Positions 54,301-61,645 of a stretch of DNA of 64,000 nucleotides are shown piece after piece. Numbering within the stretch: position 1 is the stretch's first letter; each line of letters begins with the position of its first letter. Both the position numbers and the translations under genes were made by a program. Source of the DNA: Chloroflexota bacterium (GTDB lineage: Bacteria; Chloroflexota; Anaerolineae; B4-G1); assembly GCA_024232355.1 (NCBI GenBank), contig JAAEPW010000350.1, forward strand, positions 1-64,000, written 5' to 3'. The notes under the pieces were generated by a model. That model was given only the letters and a program-made list of their open reading frames with translations. It was not told where the DNA came from and ran no database searches.

Positions 54301-57292
54301 TGACCTGATCACCTATAGCGTCGGCAACACCACTTCCTACACCACCGGCGTCCTGGCCGATGGCCCTCACACCTGGTCCGTCGCCGCCTACGATTACCTG
54401 GGCAACCTCAGCCCCTACGCCACGACCTGGCTGTTCACCGTGGACACCACCGCTCCAGCCTTGCCCGTGCTATCCAGCCCGGCAGATAGCGCTATCATCA
54501 GCGATACCACGCCGACCCTCGCCTGGGACTCTGTCTCTGGCGCGGCGGGTTACATGCTCGACTTAAACGGCGCTGTCTCCGACGTGGGCAATACCACCTC
54601 CTACGCCACCGGCGTCCTGGCCGACGACACCTACACCTGGACCGTCGCATCCTACGACAACCTGTACAACGTCAGTGCCTACGCCGATGATTGGGCGTTC
54701 GCCGTGGACCTCATTCCGCCGAACCCGCCCGTACTCGATGCCCCGGCAGACGGTGCCTTCATCAGCAACACCGTCCTTTCCTGGTACGCCGTCACTGGTG
54801 CAACGGGCTACCTGGTGGACCTCGATGGCAACGTTACCGATGTGGGCGACACCACCACCTACACCGCCGGCGTCCTGGCCGACGGAACCTACACCTGGAC
54901 CGTCGCCGCCTACGACACGTTCTACACCGGCCCCTACACCGATACATGGTCGTTCACCCTGGACGACACCCCGCCAGACCCGCCCACGTTGATCAGCCCG
55001 ACCAACGGCACGGCGCTCAACGACAGCACACCCACCCTCAGTTGGAGCAGCGCACCTGGCGCGTCAGGCTATATGCTCGACCTCGACGGAACCCTCATCG
55101 ACGTGGGCAACAACCTGTCCTACACCACCGGCATCCTGCCCGACAAGGTCTATACCTGGACCGTCGCATCCTACGACGACCTGCACAACGTCGGCGCTTA
55201 CACTGACACGTGGTCGTTCATCGTGAACACCGGTCCGCCGGACCCACCTGTATTGGTCAGCCCAACGGACAGTGCCGTCATCAGTGACACCACCCCCACC
55301 CTCACCTGGATCGCCAACCCTGCCGCGACAGGCTACCTGGTGGATCTCGACGGCAACGTCACCGACGTCGGCAACATCGCTGCCTACACCACCGACATCC
55401 TGGCCGACGGGATCCACACCTGGACCGTCGCCGCCTACAACGCATTCTACACCGGCACCTACACCACCACCTGGTCATTCAGCCTGGACGGCAACCCGCC
55501 AGACCCGCCTGGATTGAACAGCCCGGACAATGGCACTGCCATCAGCGACACCACGACCACCCTCGGTTGGGACGTCAGCCCCGGCGCGGTGGGTTATATA
55601 CTCAACTTTAACGGCACCATCATCGACGTGGGCAACATCACCATCTCCAATACCGGCGTCCTGGCCGAAGGGACCTATACCTGGACTGTCGCCGCCTACG
55701 ACGACCTGTACAACGTCAGTGCCTACACCGATACATGGTACTTTGTCATAGACACCATCCCGCCGGACCCGCCTGTGCTGGAGAGTCCGCCCAACAGCGC
55801 CGTCATCAGCGACACCACGCCCACCCTCACCTGGCACGCCGTCTCCGACGCGACCGGCTACTGGCTAGACTTTGATGGTGTCATCATCGACGTCGGCGAC
55901 ACCAGCGCCTATACCACCGGCGTCCTGGCCGATGGCGACTATGACTGGACCGTCGCCTCCTACAGCCCATTCTACACCAGCACCTATACCGATACATGGT
56001 CGTTCACCGTGGACGCCACCCCGCCAGACCCGCCCGTGCTGGTCAGCCCGGCCAACGGCGCTGCCCTCAACGACAACACACCCGTCCTCACCTGGAACCC
56101 CAGCTCCGGCGCAGCGGGCTATATGCTCGACTTGAACGGAAGCATCATCGACGTGGGCAACGTCACAGCATATCCCACCGGCGTCCTGGCCGACGGCGAC
56201 TATGACTGGACCGTCGCCGCTTACGACGCCCTGTACAATAGCAGTGCCTACACCGACACGTGGTCCTTTAGCGTAGACACCGTTCTGCCCAGCGTCACAA
56301 TCGTCGCTCCGCCCGACGAGACGAGCAGCGTCCCGATCAACACGCCCATCGTCGTAGACTTGAACGAAGCGATGGACACCAACACCGTCACCTATCTCAT
56401 CACCCCCACCACCAGCGTGACCTCCACATGGAGCAACGGCGACGCTCGTCTGACGTTGTCCCACGACGACTTGAACATCAACACCCGCTACACTGCCACC
56501 GTCGTCGCCGGGAGCGACCCGGCAGGCAACCCGTTGACCAACGCGCCCTACACCTGGGTCTTTACTACCAGTGACACTTCTGCGCCCATCGCGGACCTGG
56601 CGCTGGACAAGGCGCGCGTCGGCACGGGAGACGTGACCGCCGGAGGGCGCATCACCTACACCTTTACCGTCACCAACGCCGGACCGACCACCCCCGTCAC
56701 AGCCACCATCGTGGACACATTCAACGACGCGACCGCGCTGGCCGGTGTCAGCGGTGAGGGGTGTGTCTGGCTCGGCACGGAGGTCGTCACCTGCACTGTG
56801 ACCGGCGTTGCCACCGGCAGCCCGTCTGTTCTGACACTCGTCGTGACCTCCAACAACGCCTACAGCGGCACTTTGAGCAACGTCGCCCGCGTCGCGCCGT
56901 CTGGTGGTGTGCTAGACACAATTCCAGACAACGACGAATCCGGCCCGGTGACCGTCACCGTCAGGCTTGGCTCCAACCAGCCGCCGGTGGCCGTGGCCCA
57001 AGATCAGACCGTGTCTGTCAGTACACTCGTTACACTGGACGGCAGTGCCAGCTACGATCCCAACGGACACACGCCGCTCACTTTTGGCTGGACACAGACC
57101 GGCGGCGACCCATTGGTACTTTTGAGCAGCAGTGCCATCAGCCAGCCTACCTTTACAGCGCCTATCACGCCCACCGTCCTCACCTTTACCCTCACTGTTA
57201 CTGACAGTCTGGGCATACCGAGTGCGCCTGACACCATCGTCATCACCGTCACCGAATACTATATTCGCCTGCCGTTGGTTCTAAAGAACTGA
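51311..57292 (+). CDS. Giant modular secreted protein (CSLREA, beta-helix, VCBS, Fn3-like, DUF11) with LPLVLKN tail
   Basis: 1993 residues from ATG 51311 (GGAGGG upstream). Signal peptide 1-33 (WLAGLLLVTAAWLLIPAQIARA). CTLREAL near 57 marks a CSLREA-type domain, followed by beta-helix coils (~90-340). Seven FG-GAP/VCBS-type repeats with LGDxDGDGDLDAVIAN lie at ~485-827, with calcium-binding DxDxDxD loops. A DUF11 domain (~830-955) precedes eight repeats of ~87 residues (~959-1657; PPDPPVL...DTTPTLTW...DTWSF). A Big_5-like domain, a second DUF11 and a PKD/Ig-like domain follow, ending YYIRLPLVLKN. Likely a surface adhesin or filament component. Confidence 0.88.
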   Translation: MKRNTVSKMFPWLAGLLLVTAAWLLIPAQIARADGPVVTTTADDEDDGCSTNQCTLREALRESTANEGITFFPGAVGTISLNPSWGQLEITQTVIITGPGADVLAISANDQSRVFSITVGSSSAVTISGVTIQNGRVISDGHSGGGVYLHNDSTLILSNCTITNNETTGNLSYGGGFFANQDSTVTLDNCTVSSNTSSGDGGAVACEGCNLTIDNSTISTNTATNGGGIYQSIGSSNSNLTNVTVHDNTATNNGGGVRQASGSINVENTIVAGNTAGGSGPNCNGTITSLGYNLESGTDCSFTQTGDQQSADPLLGPLQDNGGPTWTHAPQVHSRAIDAGSCSGATTDQRGKPRPLDIPEYTIDPDDSCDIGAYEVQLGGIAAPPPNGHTSPPTGTVSITYDQPIDAFTVTSHTFAVHAMQTGLVTAWPWLADLGRTIIVTPTRAFHAGELVQATATTATLNISGTNPLFPTVWQFRAATQRGSGNLSAHPTRPTFGSSNSQDIALGDLDGDGDLDVVIANYGTAQEVWLNDSGDFGAAAFATVGNSVNSTDVALGDLDGDGDLDAVVANYGAAQEVYENDGSGNLSLDPDGATFGSGNSRDIALGDVDGDGDLDAVIANDSTVEGVWLNSGNGNFGGLVHDIFGTGASRGIALGDVDGDGDLDAVIAKYGAAQEVWLNDGLGDFDATVFDTFGGGNSQDIALGDVDGDGDLDAVVANNGAAQEVYLNNGFGDFDATAHDTFGGSFNTQSIVLGDVDGDGDLDAISANDGAAQYVRLNDGSGDFGTTAFDTFGLTNNSYAVALGDVDGDGDLDAIIANSGQAQEVWPNHNEIDLSIAKSVDPPITAPGGTITYTITFTNNSSWAATAITIDDNVPPSVTVSSRSVISSGAVISQTSSGYSWYVPSLAPGQVGIITVTGVLSGLLPHDHVFTNTVEIDGILIDTNPGDNSADAPITVDADPPPTPVLISPSHGSTISDTTPTLTWNPSSGAAGYILRFDLITYSVGNTTSYTTGVLADGPHTWSVAAYDYLGNLSPYATTWLFTVDTTAPALPVLSSPADSAIISDTTPTLAWDSVSGAAGYMLDLNGAVSDVGNTTSYATGVLADDTYTWTVASYDNLYNVSAYADDWAFAVDLIPPNPPVLDAPADGAFISNTVLSWYAVTGATGYLVDLDGNVTDVGDTTTYTAGVLADGTYTWTVAAYDTFYTGPYTDTWSFTLDDTPPDPPTLISPTNGTALNDSTPTLSWSSAPGASGYMLDLDGTLIDVGNNLSYTTGILPDKVYTWTVASYDDLHNVGAYTDTWSFIVNTGPPDPPVLVSPTDSAVISDTTPTLTWIANPAATGYLVDLDGNVTDVGNIAAYTTDILADGIHTWTVAAYNAFYTGTYTTTWSFSLDGNPPDPPGLNSPDNGTAISDTTTTLGWDVSPGAVGYILNFNGTIIDVGNITISNTGVLAEGTYTWTVAAYDDLYNVSAYTDTWYFVIDTIPPDPPVLESPPNSAVISDTTPTLTWHAVSDATGYWLDFDGVIIDVGDTSAYTTGVLADGDYDWTVASYSPFYTSTYTDTWSFTVDATPPDPPVLVSPANGAALNDNTPVLTWNPSSGAAGYMLDLNGSIIDVGNVTAYPTGVLADGDYDWTVAAYDALYNSSAYTDTWSFSVDTVLPSVTIVAPPDETSSVPINTPIVVDLNEAMDTNTVTYLITPTTSVTSTWSNGDARLTLSHDDLNINTRYTATVVAGSDPAGNPLTNAPYTWVFTTSDTSAPIADLALDKARVGTGDVTAGGRITYTFTVTNAGPTTPVTATIVDTFNDATALAGVSGEGCVWLGTEVVTCTVTGVATGSPSVLTLVVTSNNAYSGTLSNVARVAPSGGVLDTIPDNDESGPVTVTVRLGSNQPPVAVAQDQTVSVSTLVTLDGSASYDPNGHTPLTFGWTQTGGDPLVLLSSSAISQPTFTAPITPTVLTFTLTVTDSLGIPSAPDTIVITVTEYYIRLPLVLKN

Positions 57293-57301
57293 GAGCTTGG
57301 A

Positions 57302-57360
57302 ATAGTGTCCCTCTTGAGAGTAACACTCAAGAGGGACACTATCAAGGCGATAAATCGCCT
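57302..57360. terminator. Two consecutive hairpins after the giant gene
   Basis: ATAGTGTCCCTCTTGAG (57302-57318) pairs with its complement at 57326-57342, a 17-bp stem. A second hairpin AGGCGATAAATCGCCT follows at 57345-57360. No T run, so a structured 3' end or REP-like element. Confidence 0.6.
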
Positions 57361-57399
57361 ACTATGAACCGCGTCGTGAGATGAAACATACCAAAAAGA

Positions 57400-57825
57400 T
57401 CACGGGCCTGGAGACGATCTCCAGGCCCGTGTGATGGAACTCGTTCTGGCGCGGTCGAGGCCGCGCGCCAAAACTACCTGAAACTCTTCATCGACAGCGT
57501 CGGCCATGACCATCGTGGGGACACCGCTCTCGGATGTCAACAACGGAAAGACGTCGTCCACGGAAAATCCGGCGTCCAGGGAATGAACCGCATCAGCGAC
57601 TTGCAAATCATCGACGGGGTGAAAGTCGATGCCAAAAAGCGGCATTGATTGAGTGCCGACGAACATCACGCCGCCGCTTTCGATATTCTCCACGGCGGAA
57701 AAGGCGTCGACGTTTTCTAGATCGAACTTGTAATCGCCCGAGTCTATGATGTACACCTCGTGTCCGGCCAAGTCGTCGCCGGTGGGCACGCCGTCTTGAG
57801 AGACGGACCAGACGGTGTTTTTCAT
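57400..57825 (-). CDS. Small acidic protein of unknown function
   Basis: 141 residues from ATG 57825 with a strong AAAGGAGG upstream. Acidic, with no signal peptide or membrane segment. It begins NTVWSVSQDGVPTGDDLAGHEVYIIDSG and has a helical middle. No family recognised. The last ~10 codons are made by the terminator-like hairpin at 57401-57431, so the natural end may be disturbed. Confidence 0.6.
   Translation of the reverse strand: MKNTVWSVSQDGVPTGDDLAGHEVYIIDSGDYKFDLENVDAFSAVENIESGGVMFVGTQSMPLFGIDFHPVDDLQVADAVHSLDAGFSVDDVFPLLTSESGVPTMVMADAVDEEFQVVLARGLDRARTSSITRAWRSSPGP
57401..57431 (-). terminator. Terminator-like hairpin overlapping the gene's end
   Basis: CACGGGCCTGGAGA pairs with TCTCCAGGCCCGTG around CGA, a 14-bp stem. 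On the minus strand it is followed by ATCTTTTTGG. The stop codon of the 141-residue ORF lies at its far edge. Confidence 0.7.
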
Positions 57826-58101
57826 CGCTGCCTCCTTTGATTACCATAGAGTGGAATGTGCCCTATGGTATCACGGAGCAACCACCTCTGTCTACTTGCC
57901 ATGCACTGTGGGAAGAGTTCAAGCACATTATTTGGGGACCATGTCCATATTACATCGCACCATCTCGTTGTTCAACAAAACCGATATGCATCCTGCTCAA
58001 GTTGACCGACCTAGGAGATTCACGCGTGATTACCTTGCGCGCACTCGAATCTTAAATTTGACCATTTCTTCCTGTTTTTAAGATTACATCGCTCAATTCA
58101 C
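57826..58101. other. Gene-free divergent spacer
   Basis: Between the 141-residue gene (minus) and the nrdR promoter. CCATAG...CTATGG at about 57844-57869 is a short inverted repeat. No ORF with family match; a short plus-strand frame near 57815 lacks a start site. Confidence 0.4.
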
Positions 58102-58130
58102 TTGTGCACTGTATCAGTGTGTGGTATAAT
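58102..58130 (+). promoter_or_regulatory. Sigma-70-type promoter upstream of nrdR
   Basis: TTGTGC (58102-58107), 17 bases, TATAAT (58125-58130). No NrdR box was recognised in the spacer. Confidence 0.65.
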
Positions 58131-58142
58131 TTTCGCACAAAC

Positions 58143-58168
58143 AAAACCCCCCAGATGTGGGGTTTTTT
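58143..58168 (+). terminator. Hairpin with T run just after the nrdR promoter
   Basis: AAAACCCC (58143-58150) pairs with GGGGTTTT (58159-58166), followed by further T. It begins ~12 bases after the -10 box, so the leader would start with it. It could be an attenuator, a 5' stabiliser, or the end of an opposite-strand transcript. Confidence 0.65.
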
Positions 58169-58245
58169 GTTCCTCGAACCCCTATATCTAGCGGCAGATT
58201 ACAGATCCTATTTTTGCAGCTTGACCTTGATCGGGAGGCCAGAGC

Positions 58246-58698
58246 ATGAGATGTCCCTATTGCGATAATAAGCGTACACGTGTTATTGATACGACTCGCA
58301 GCGAACAGAGCATACGACGACGGCGGGTTTGTCGGACGTGTGAACGACGTTTTAGCACAATGGAGCGACCTATCCTGACCACCCCGTTGGTGATCAAACA
58401 GGATGATCGACGGGAAGAGTTCAGCCACGAAAAGCTCCTTGCTGGATTGCGTATTGCGTGCGCCCGGCGGCCGATCTCGTCTGATGATTTGGAGCGGTTG
58501 GTTGACCGGGTCGAAGATCGCATTCGCCAGATGGGCAAATCCGAGATTCCCAGCCGCGTGATTGGTGACTTGACAGTCGAGGAACTCAAGACGTTGGACC
58601 CAGTCTCTTATATTCGCTATGGCATTGTTTACTTGGGGTTGGATGATCTAGAGTCTGTGCGGGCCGAGATTGACCGTCTGTTGGAAGAACGGGAATAG
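58246..58698 (+). CDS. nrdR: Transcriptional repressor NrdR
   Basis: 150 residues. The zinc ribbon MRCPYCDNKRTRVIDTTRS...RRRVCRTCERRF has the four Cys (CPYC, CRTC). An ATP-cone (~46-136) has LVIKQDDRREEFSHEKLLAGL, EIPSRVIGDLTVEELK and YIRYGIVYLG. In the family, NrdR with (d)ATP represses ribonucleotide reductase genes. It precedes the two RNR genes, as expected. GGGAGG lies before the ATG. Confidence 0.95.
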   Translation: MRCPYCDNKRTRVIDTTRSEQSIRRRRVCRTCERRFSTMERPILTTPLVIKQDDRREEFSHEKLLAGLRIACARRPISSDDLERLVDRVEDRIRQMGKSEIPSRVIGDLTVEELKTLDPVSYIRYGIVYLGLDDLESVRAEIDRLLEERE

Positions 58699-58779
58699 GC
58701 GTTGTTCAGAAACAGTGCTATTGAGAAATAGCCACGTACTTTTCAAGCATTTTCATTAAGAAACAAGTTGAAAAGTACG
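58696..58779. repeat. Composite hairpin-repeat element between nrdR and nrdJ
   Basis: Starts at the nrdR stop: GGCGTTGTTCAGAAACAG, GTGCTATTGAGAAATAGCC, then a 12-bp inverted repeat CGTACTTTTCAA (58735-58746) / TTGAAAAGTACG (58768-58779) with a 21-base loop. The first 37 bases repeat the element at 35682-35717. Confidence 0.75.
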
Positions 58780-58824
58780 GGGTTATTTTCAAGCGATACC
58801 ATAGGGCGGATTTCTGTGTTGGCA

Positions 58825-58854
58825 TTGACGCAAATTTGGGTGCGGGGATAGGAT
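58825..58854 (+). promoter_or_regulatory. Putative nrdJ promoter, apparently leaderless
   Basis: TTGACG (58825-58830), 18 bases, TAGGAT (58849-58854). GTG 58861 is 6 bases beyond, at the expected start of transcription, and no ribosome binding site is visible. Confidence 0.45.
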
Positions 58855-58860
58855 GCAAAG

Positions 58861-61290
58861 GTGACTCAAACAACAATATCTTCCGAGCTAGTAAAACGGG
58901 TAGGAGGCAGATTGACCGAGAACGCGCTGGCCATTCTGGAACGTCGCTACCTGCGCAAGAAGGCTGACGTCCAGTCAGCGGAAACAGTCGAGCAGATGTT
59001 TCATCGTGTGACTTTTCACGTCGCCGCCGTCGAGGTCGAGTGGGGCGGCGATGTAGAAGCGACAGAGTCGATCTTTTACGATTTGCTCACCAGTCTGCGT
59101 TTTATGCCCAACTCGCCCACCTTTACGGGAGCGGGAACGCCCTTGGGGCAATTGGCGGCCTGTTTCGTGTTACCTGTTTCTGACGATATGGGACGCGAGC
59201 AAGACGGCATCTTTCAGACACTGCGCGACGCGGCCCTCATCCAACAGACAGGTGGGGGGACGGGCTTTTCCTTTTCTCGTCTGCGCCCCAAAGGTGCCGT
59301 GGTGCGCAGCAGTGGCGGTCAGGCAACCGGGCCGATTGGTTTTATGCAAGTCTATGACGTGGCTTCTGGCATTGTCAGCCAGGGTGGAGCTAGGCGAGGG
59401 GCCAATATGGCCGTGTTGCAGGTGGAGCACCCGGATATCCTCGAATTCATCCGTTGCAAGAGCAGCGAGGGTGCGGTCACAAATTTTAACATCTCTGTGG
59501 GTATCACCGACGACTTTATGCAAGCGGTGGAAAAGAACGGCACGATTGACTTGGTCAACCCCCAGGACGGCGAGGTATGGAAGACAACGCAGGCGCGGGA
59601 GATATTTGACGAGATCGTCGCCGGCGCCTACCGGAATGGGGAGCCGGGCTTGCTCTTTTTGGACGTTGCTAACCGGCAGAATCCCTGTCCGAATTTGGGA
59701 GCGTACGAAGCGACAAATCCCTGCGGCGAGCAATTCCTTTTACCCTACGAGAATTGCTGCCTGGGCGCGGTGAACTTGGCGCGGCACGTGAATCCTGGGA
59801 ACAATGGTCATCCAGCGGTGGGTTGGGAAAAATTACAAGAGACAGTCGAACAGGCGGCGCGCTTTTTGGATGACGTGATCCAGGCCAACGCTTACGTGCC
59901 GGCGGTGGGGCAACTCAAGGAGGCCGCTCACCGCACCCGCCGCATTGGCTTGGGCATTATGGGGCTTGGCGACCTGTTGTATCATCTGCGGGTGCGCTAT
60001 GGCAGCGATGAGGCTCAAGAGTTGGCTGCCCAGGTAATGGAATTTATTCGCTACCACGCGATGCGCACCAGCGTCGAATTGGCACAAGAGCGCGGTCCGT
60101 TCCCCGCGATTCAGGGCAGCATCTACGACCCTGACGATCTACGTTGGACGCCGCCGCAACCGTTGACCCCTTACACACGGCTGAACAAATGGGGACGTCC
60201 GTCATTGGATTGGACAGCGATCGTGGACAGTATCCAAAGGCACGGTATCCGCAATGCGGCTCAAACCACCGTGGCGCCGACCGGAACTGTCGGTACGGTG
60301 TCTGGCTGCGAGGCTTATGGTTGCGAGCCAGTCTTTGCGTTGGCCTATGTGCGCCACGTGAACGACAATGGGCAGGATATGACGCTCAACTATGTCAGCC
60401 CACTATTTTTGCATGCGTTGGAAGCAGCGGGGTTGGACGATGCGGCCCGCGAGCGTATCGTAAAGCAAGTGGCGGCGACGGGGAGTTGCCAGGATGTGGA
60501 GGACGTGCCTCAATCTGTGCGGGATAGCTTTATCGTGGCAGCGGATATCTCGGCGGAGGAGCACGTGCGTATGCAGGCGGCACTCCAGGCATTTGTGGAT
60601 TCGAGCATTTCCAAAACGATCAACTTTCCGTCCACAGCCACACCGGACGATATAGCGGGTGCTTTCCAATTGGCCTGGGAATTGGGGTGCAAGGGGCTCA
60701 CCGTCTATGTCACTGGCTCACGGGAAAAGGTAGTGTTGGAGACAGAGGCCACGCGCAAGGCCCGTCAACAGCCCCCGGCAGTCGCCACAATGTCCACGAC
60801 CGTGCGCCCCCGCCCGCATCGTTTGAAAGGGGAGACGTACCATCAAGGTACCCCGCTGGGGACCGCTTATATTACCATCAATACAAACGGTGATGATGAA
60901 CCGTTCGAGGTCTTTTTGAACGTGGGCAAGGCTGGGTCCGACACGGCGGCGGTGGCAGAGGCCGTTGGGCGGCTGATTTCGTTGGTGCTTCGCATCCCGT
61001 CTCCGCTGTCGGCCACGCGCCGGCTCAAACAGGTGGTGCGTCAGTTAAAGGGTATCGGCGGCGGGCGGCCCCTGGGGTTTGGGCCTGGTCGGGTCCGCAG
61101 TTTGCCGGATGGCGTGGCCCAGGTGTTGGCCGAGCACTTGGGGCTGGCAGAGCCAACTCGGGAAAAAATAGGTGCCGAGCAGCTCGATCTTTTTTCGGCT
61201 GGTGATTTGTGCCCCGAGTGCGGGCACGCGGCGTTGATGAACACGGAAGGGTGTCGCCGCTGTTACTCTTGTGGCTATAGTGAATGTTAG
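58861..61290 (+). CDS. nrdJ: Adenosylcobalamin-dependent (class II) ribonucleotide reductase
   Basis: Reduces ribonucleotides to deoxyribonucleotides with a B12 radical and no oxygen requirement. 809 residues. Motifs: active-site Cys in [39 protein letters not shown] (radical Cys and Glu), [19 protein letters not shown], and the C-terminal zinc-ribbon-like CPECGHAAL...[12 protein letters not shown] with the redox Cys pair. No N-terminal ATP cone. Start is GTG 58861. It lies between nrdR and nrdD. Confidence 0.96.
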   Translation: MTQTTISSELVKRVGGRLTENALAILERRYLRKKADVQSAETVEQMFHRVTFHVAAVEVEWGGDVEATESIFYDLLTSLRFMPNSPTFTGAGTPLGQLAACFVLPVSDDMGREQDGIFQTLRDAALIQQTGGGTGFSFSRLRPKGAVVRSSGGQATGPIGFMQVYDVASGIVSQGGARRGANMAVLQVEHPDILEFIRCKSSEGAVTNFNISVGITDDFMQAVEKNGTIDLVNPQDGEVWKTTQAREIFDEIVAGAYRNGEPGLLFLDVANRQNPCPNLGAYEATNPCGEQFLLPYENCCLGAVNLARHVNPGNNGHPAVGWEKLQETVEQAARFLDDVIQANAYVPAVGQLKEAAHRTRRIGLGIMGLGDLLYHLRVRYGSDEAQELAAQVMEFIRYHAMRTSVELAQERGPFPAIQGSIYDPDDLRWTPPQPLTPYTRLNKWGRPSLDWTAIVDSIQRHGIRNAAQTTVAPTGTVGTVSGCEAYGCEPVFALAYVRHVNDNGQDMTLNYVSPLFLHALEAAGLDDAARERIVKQVAATGSCQDVEDVPQSVRDSFIVAADISAEEHVRMQAALQAFVDSSISKTINFPSTATPDDIAGAFQLAWELGCKGLTVYVTGSREKVVLETEATRKARQQPPAVATMSTTVRPRPHRLKGETYHQGTPLGTAYITINTNGDDEPFEVFLNVGKAGSDTAAVAEAVGRLISLVLRIPSPLSATRRLKQVVRQLKGIGGGRPLGFGPGRVRSLPDGVAQVLAEHLGLAEPTREKIGAEQLDLFSAGDLCPECGHAALMNTEGCRRCYSCGYSEC

Positions 61291-61330
61291 ACAATTGTTG
61301 AGATCGTGATTGTGTGTACGTAATGCTGAA

Positions 61331-61508
61331 CCTTTGGGCTTTGCCAGTTTTCAACTCTTTCCAAAATTTACGGCGAAGAATCTCATAAATCGCAAAGTTA
61401 CAACATGACCGGAAAAGCTCTAGGAATTCCATCATAATCTGCTTTTTCACGATGTTGTTGACTGTCACAAAATCTGTTTGGGAGATTTATTTCTCTGGAA
61501 TTCCCTTA
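61331..61508 (-). repeat. Approximately 180-bp dispersed element, copy B
   Basis: Inverted relative to 11649-11826 and identical over 61465-61508. On the minus strand a frame starting GTG at 61468, overlapping the stop of LREFQRNKSPKQIL, reads VTVNNIVKKQ then MMEFLELFRSCCNFAIYEIL. No protein family recognised. The frame continues into the nrdJ antisense strand, where it is not credible. Confidence 0.75.
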
Positions 61509-61528
61509 ATGGTCGGCAAAGTGCAGAA

Positions 61529-61592
61529 CGTCGGTCGAGTGGACCGGGGAGCGGGGGTCAAAATCGCGCTACCTGTGGCTGCTCGACCGACG
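61529..61592. repeat. Palindromic, structured element upstream of nrdD
   Basis: CGTCGGTCGAG (61529-61539) and CTCGACCGACG (61582-61592) form an 11-bp perfect stem enclosing GC-rich sequence with internal pairing (for example GGACC/GGGTC). It is either a MITE-like element or a structured nrdD 5' leader; no known riboswitch consensus was recognised. Confidence 0.6.
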
Positions 61593-61645
61593 AGTTGTCT
61601 GGGTAAAGTGGTTCTATTTATTTGAACAAAAGTGAGGTCTAATTG

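Noticed and set aside
52016..54370. 438- and 342-codon minus-strand ORFs opposite the giant surface gene
   Set aside because: They mirror the repeated VCBS and Fn3-like coding units. No ribosome binding site and the same repeated phrases as the sense strand in antisense.
57837..58081. Short plus-strand frames in the spacer before nrdR
   Set aside because: No start site or family match, and codon composition unlike neighbours.
61025..61468. 147-codon minus-strand ORF overlapping the end of nrdJ
   Set aside because: Two thirds of it is antisense to the conserved nrdJ C-terminus. Only the first ~50 codons lie in the repeated element; treated as a repeat, not a gene.
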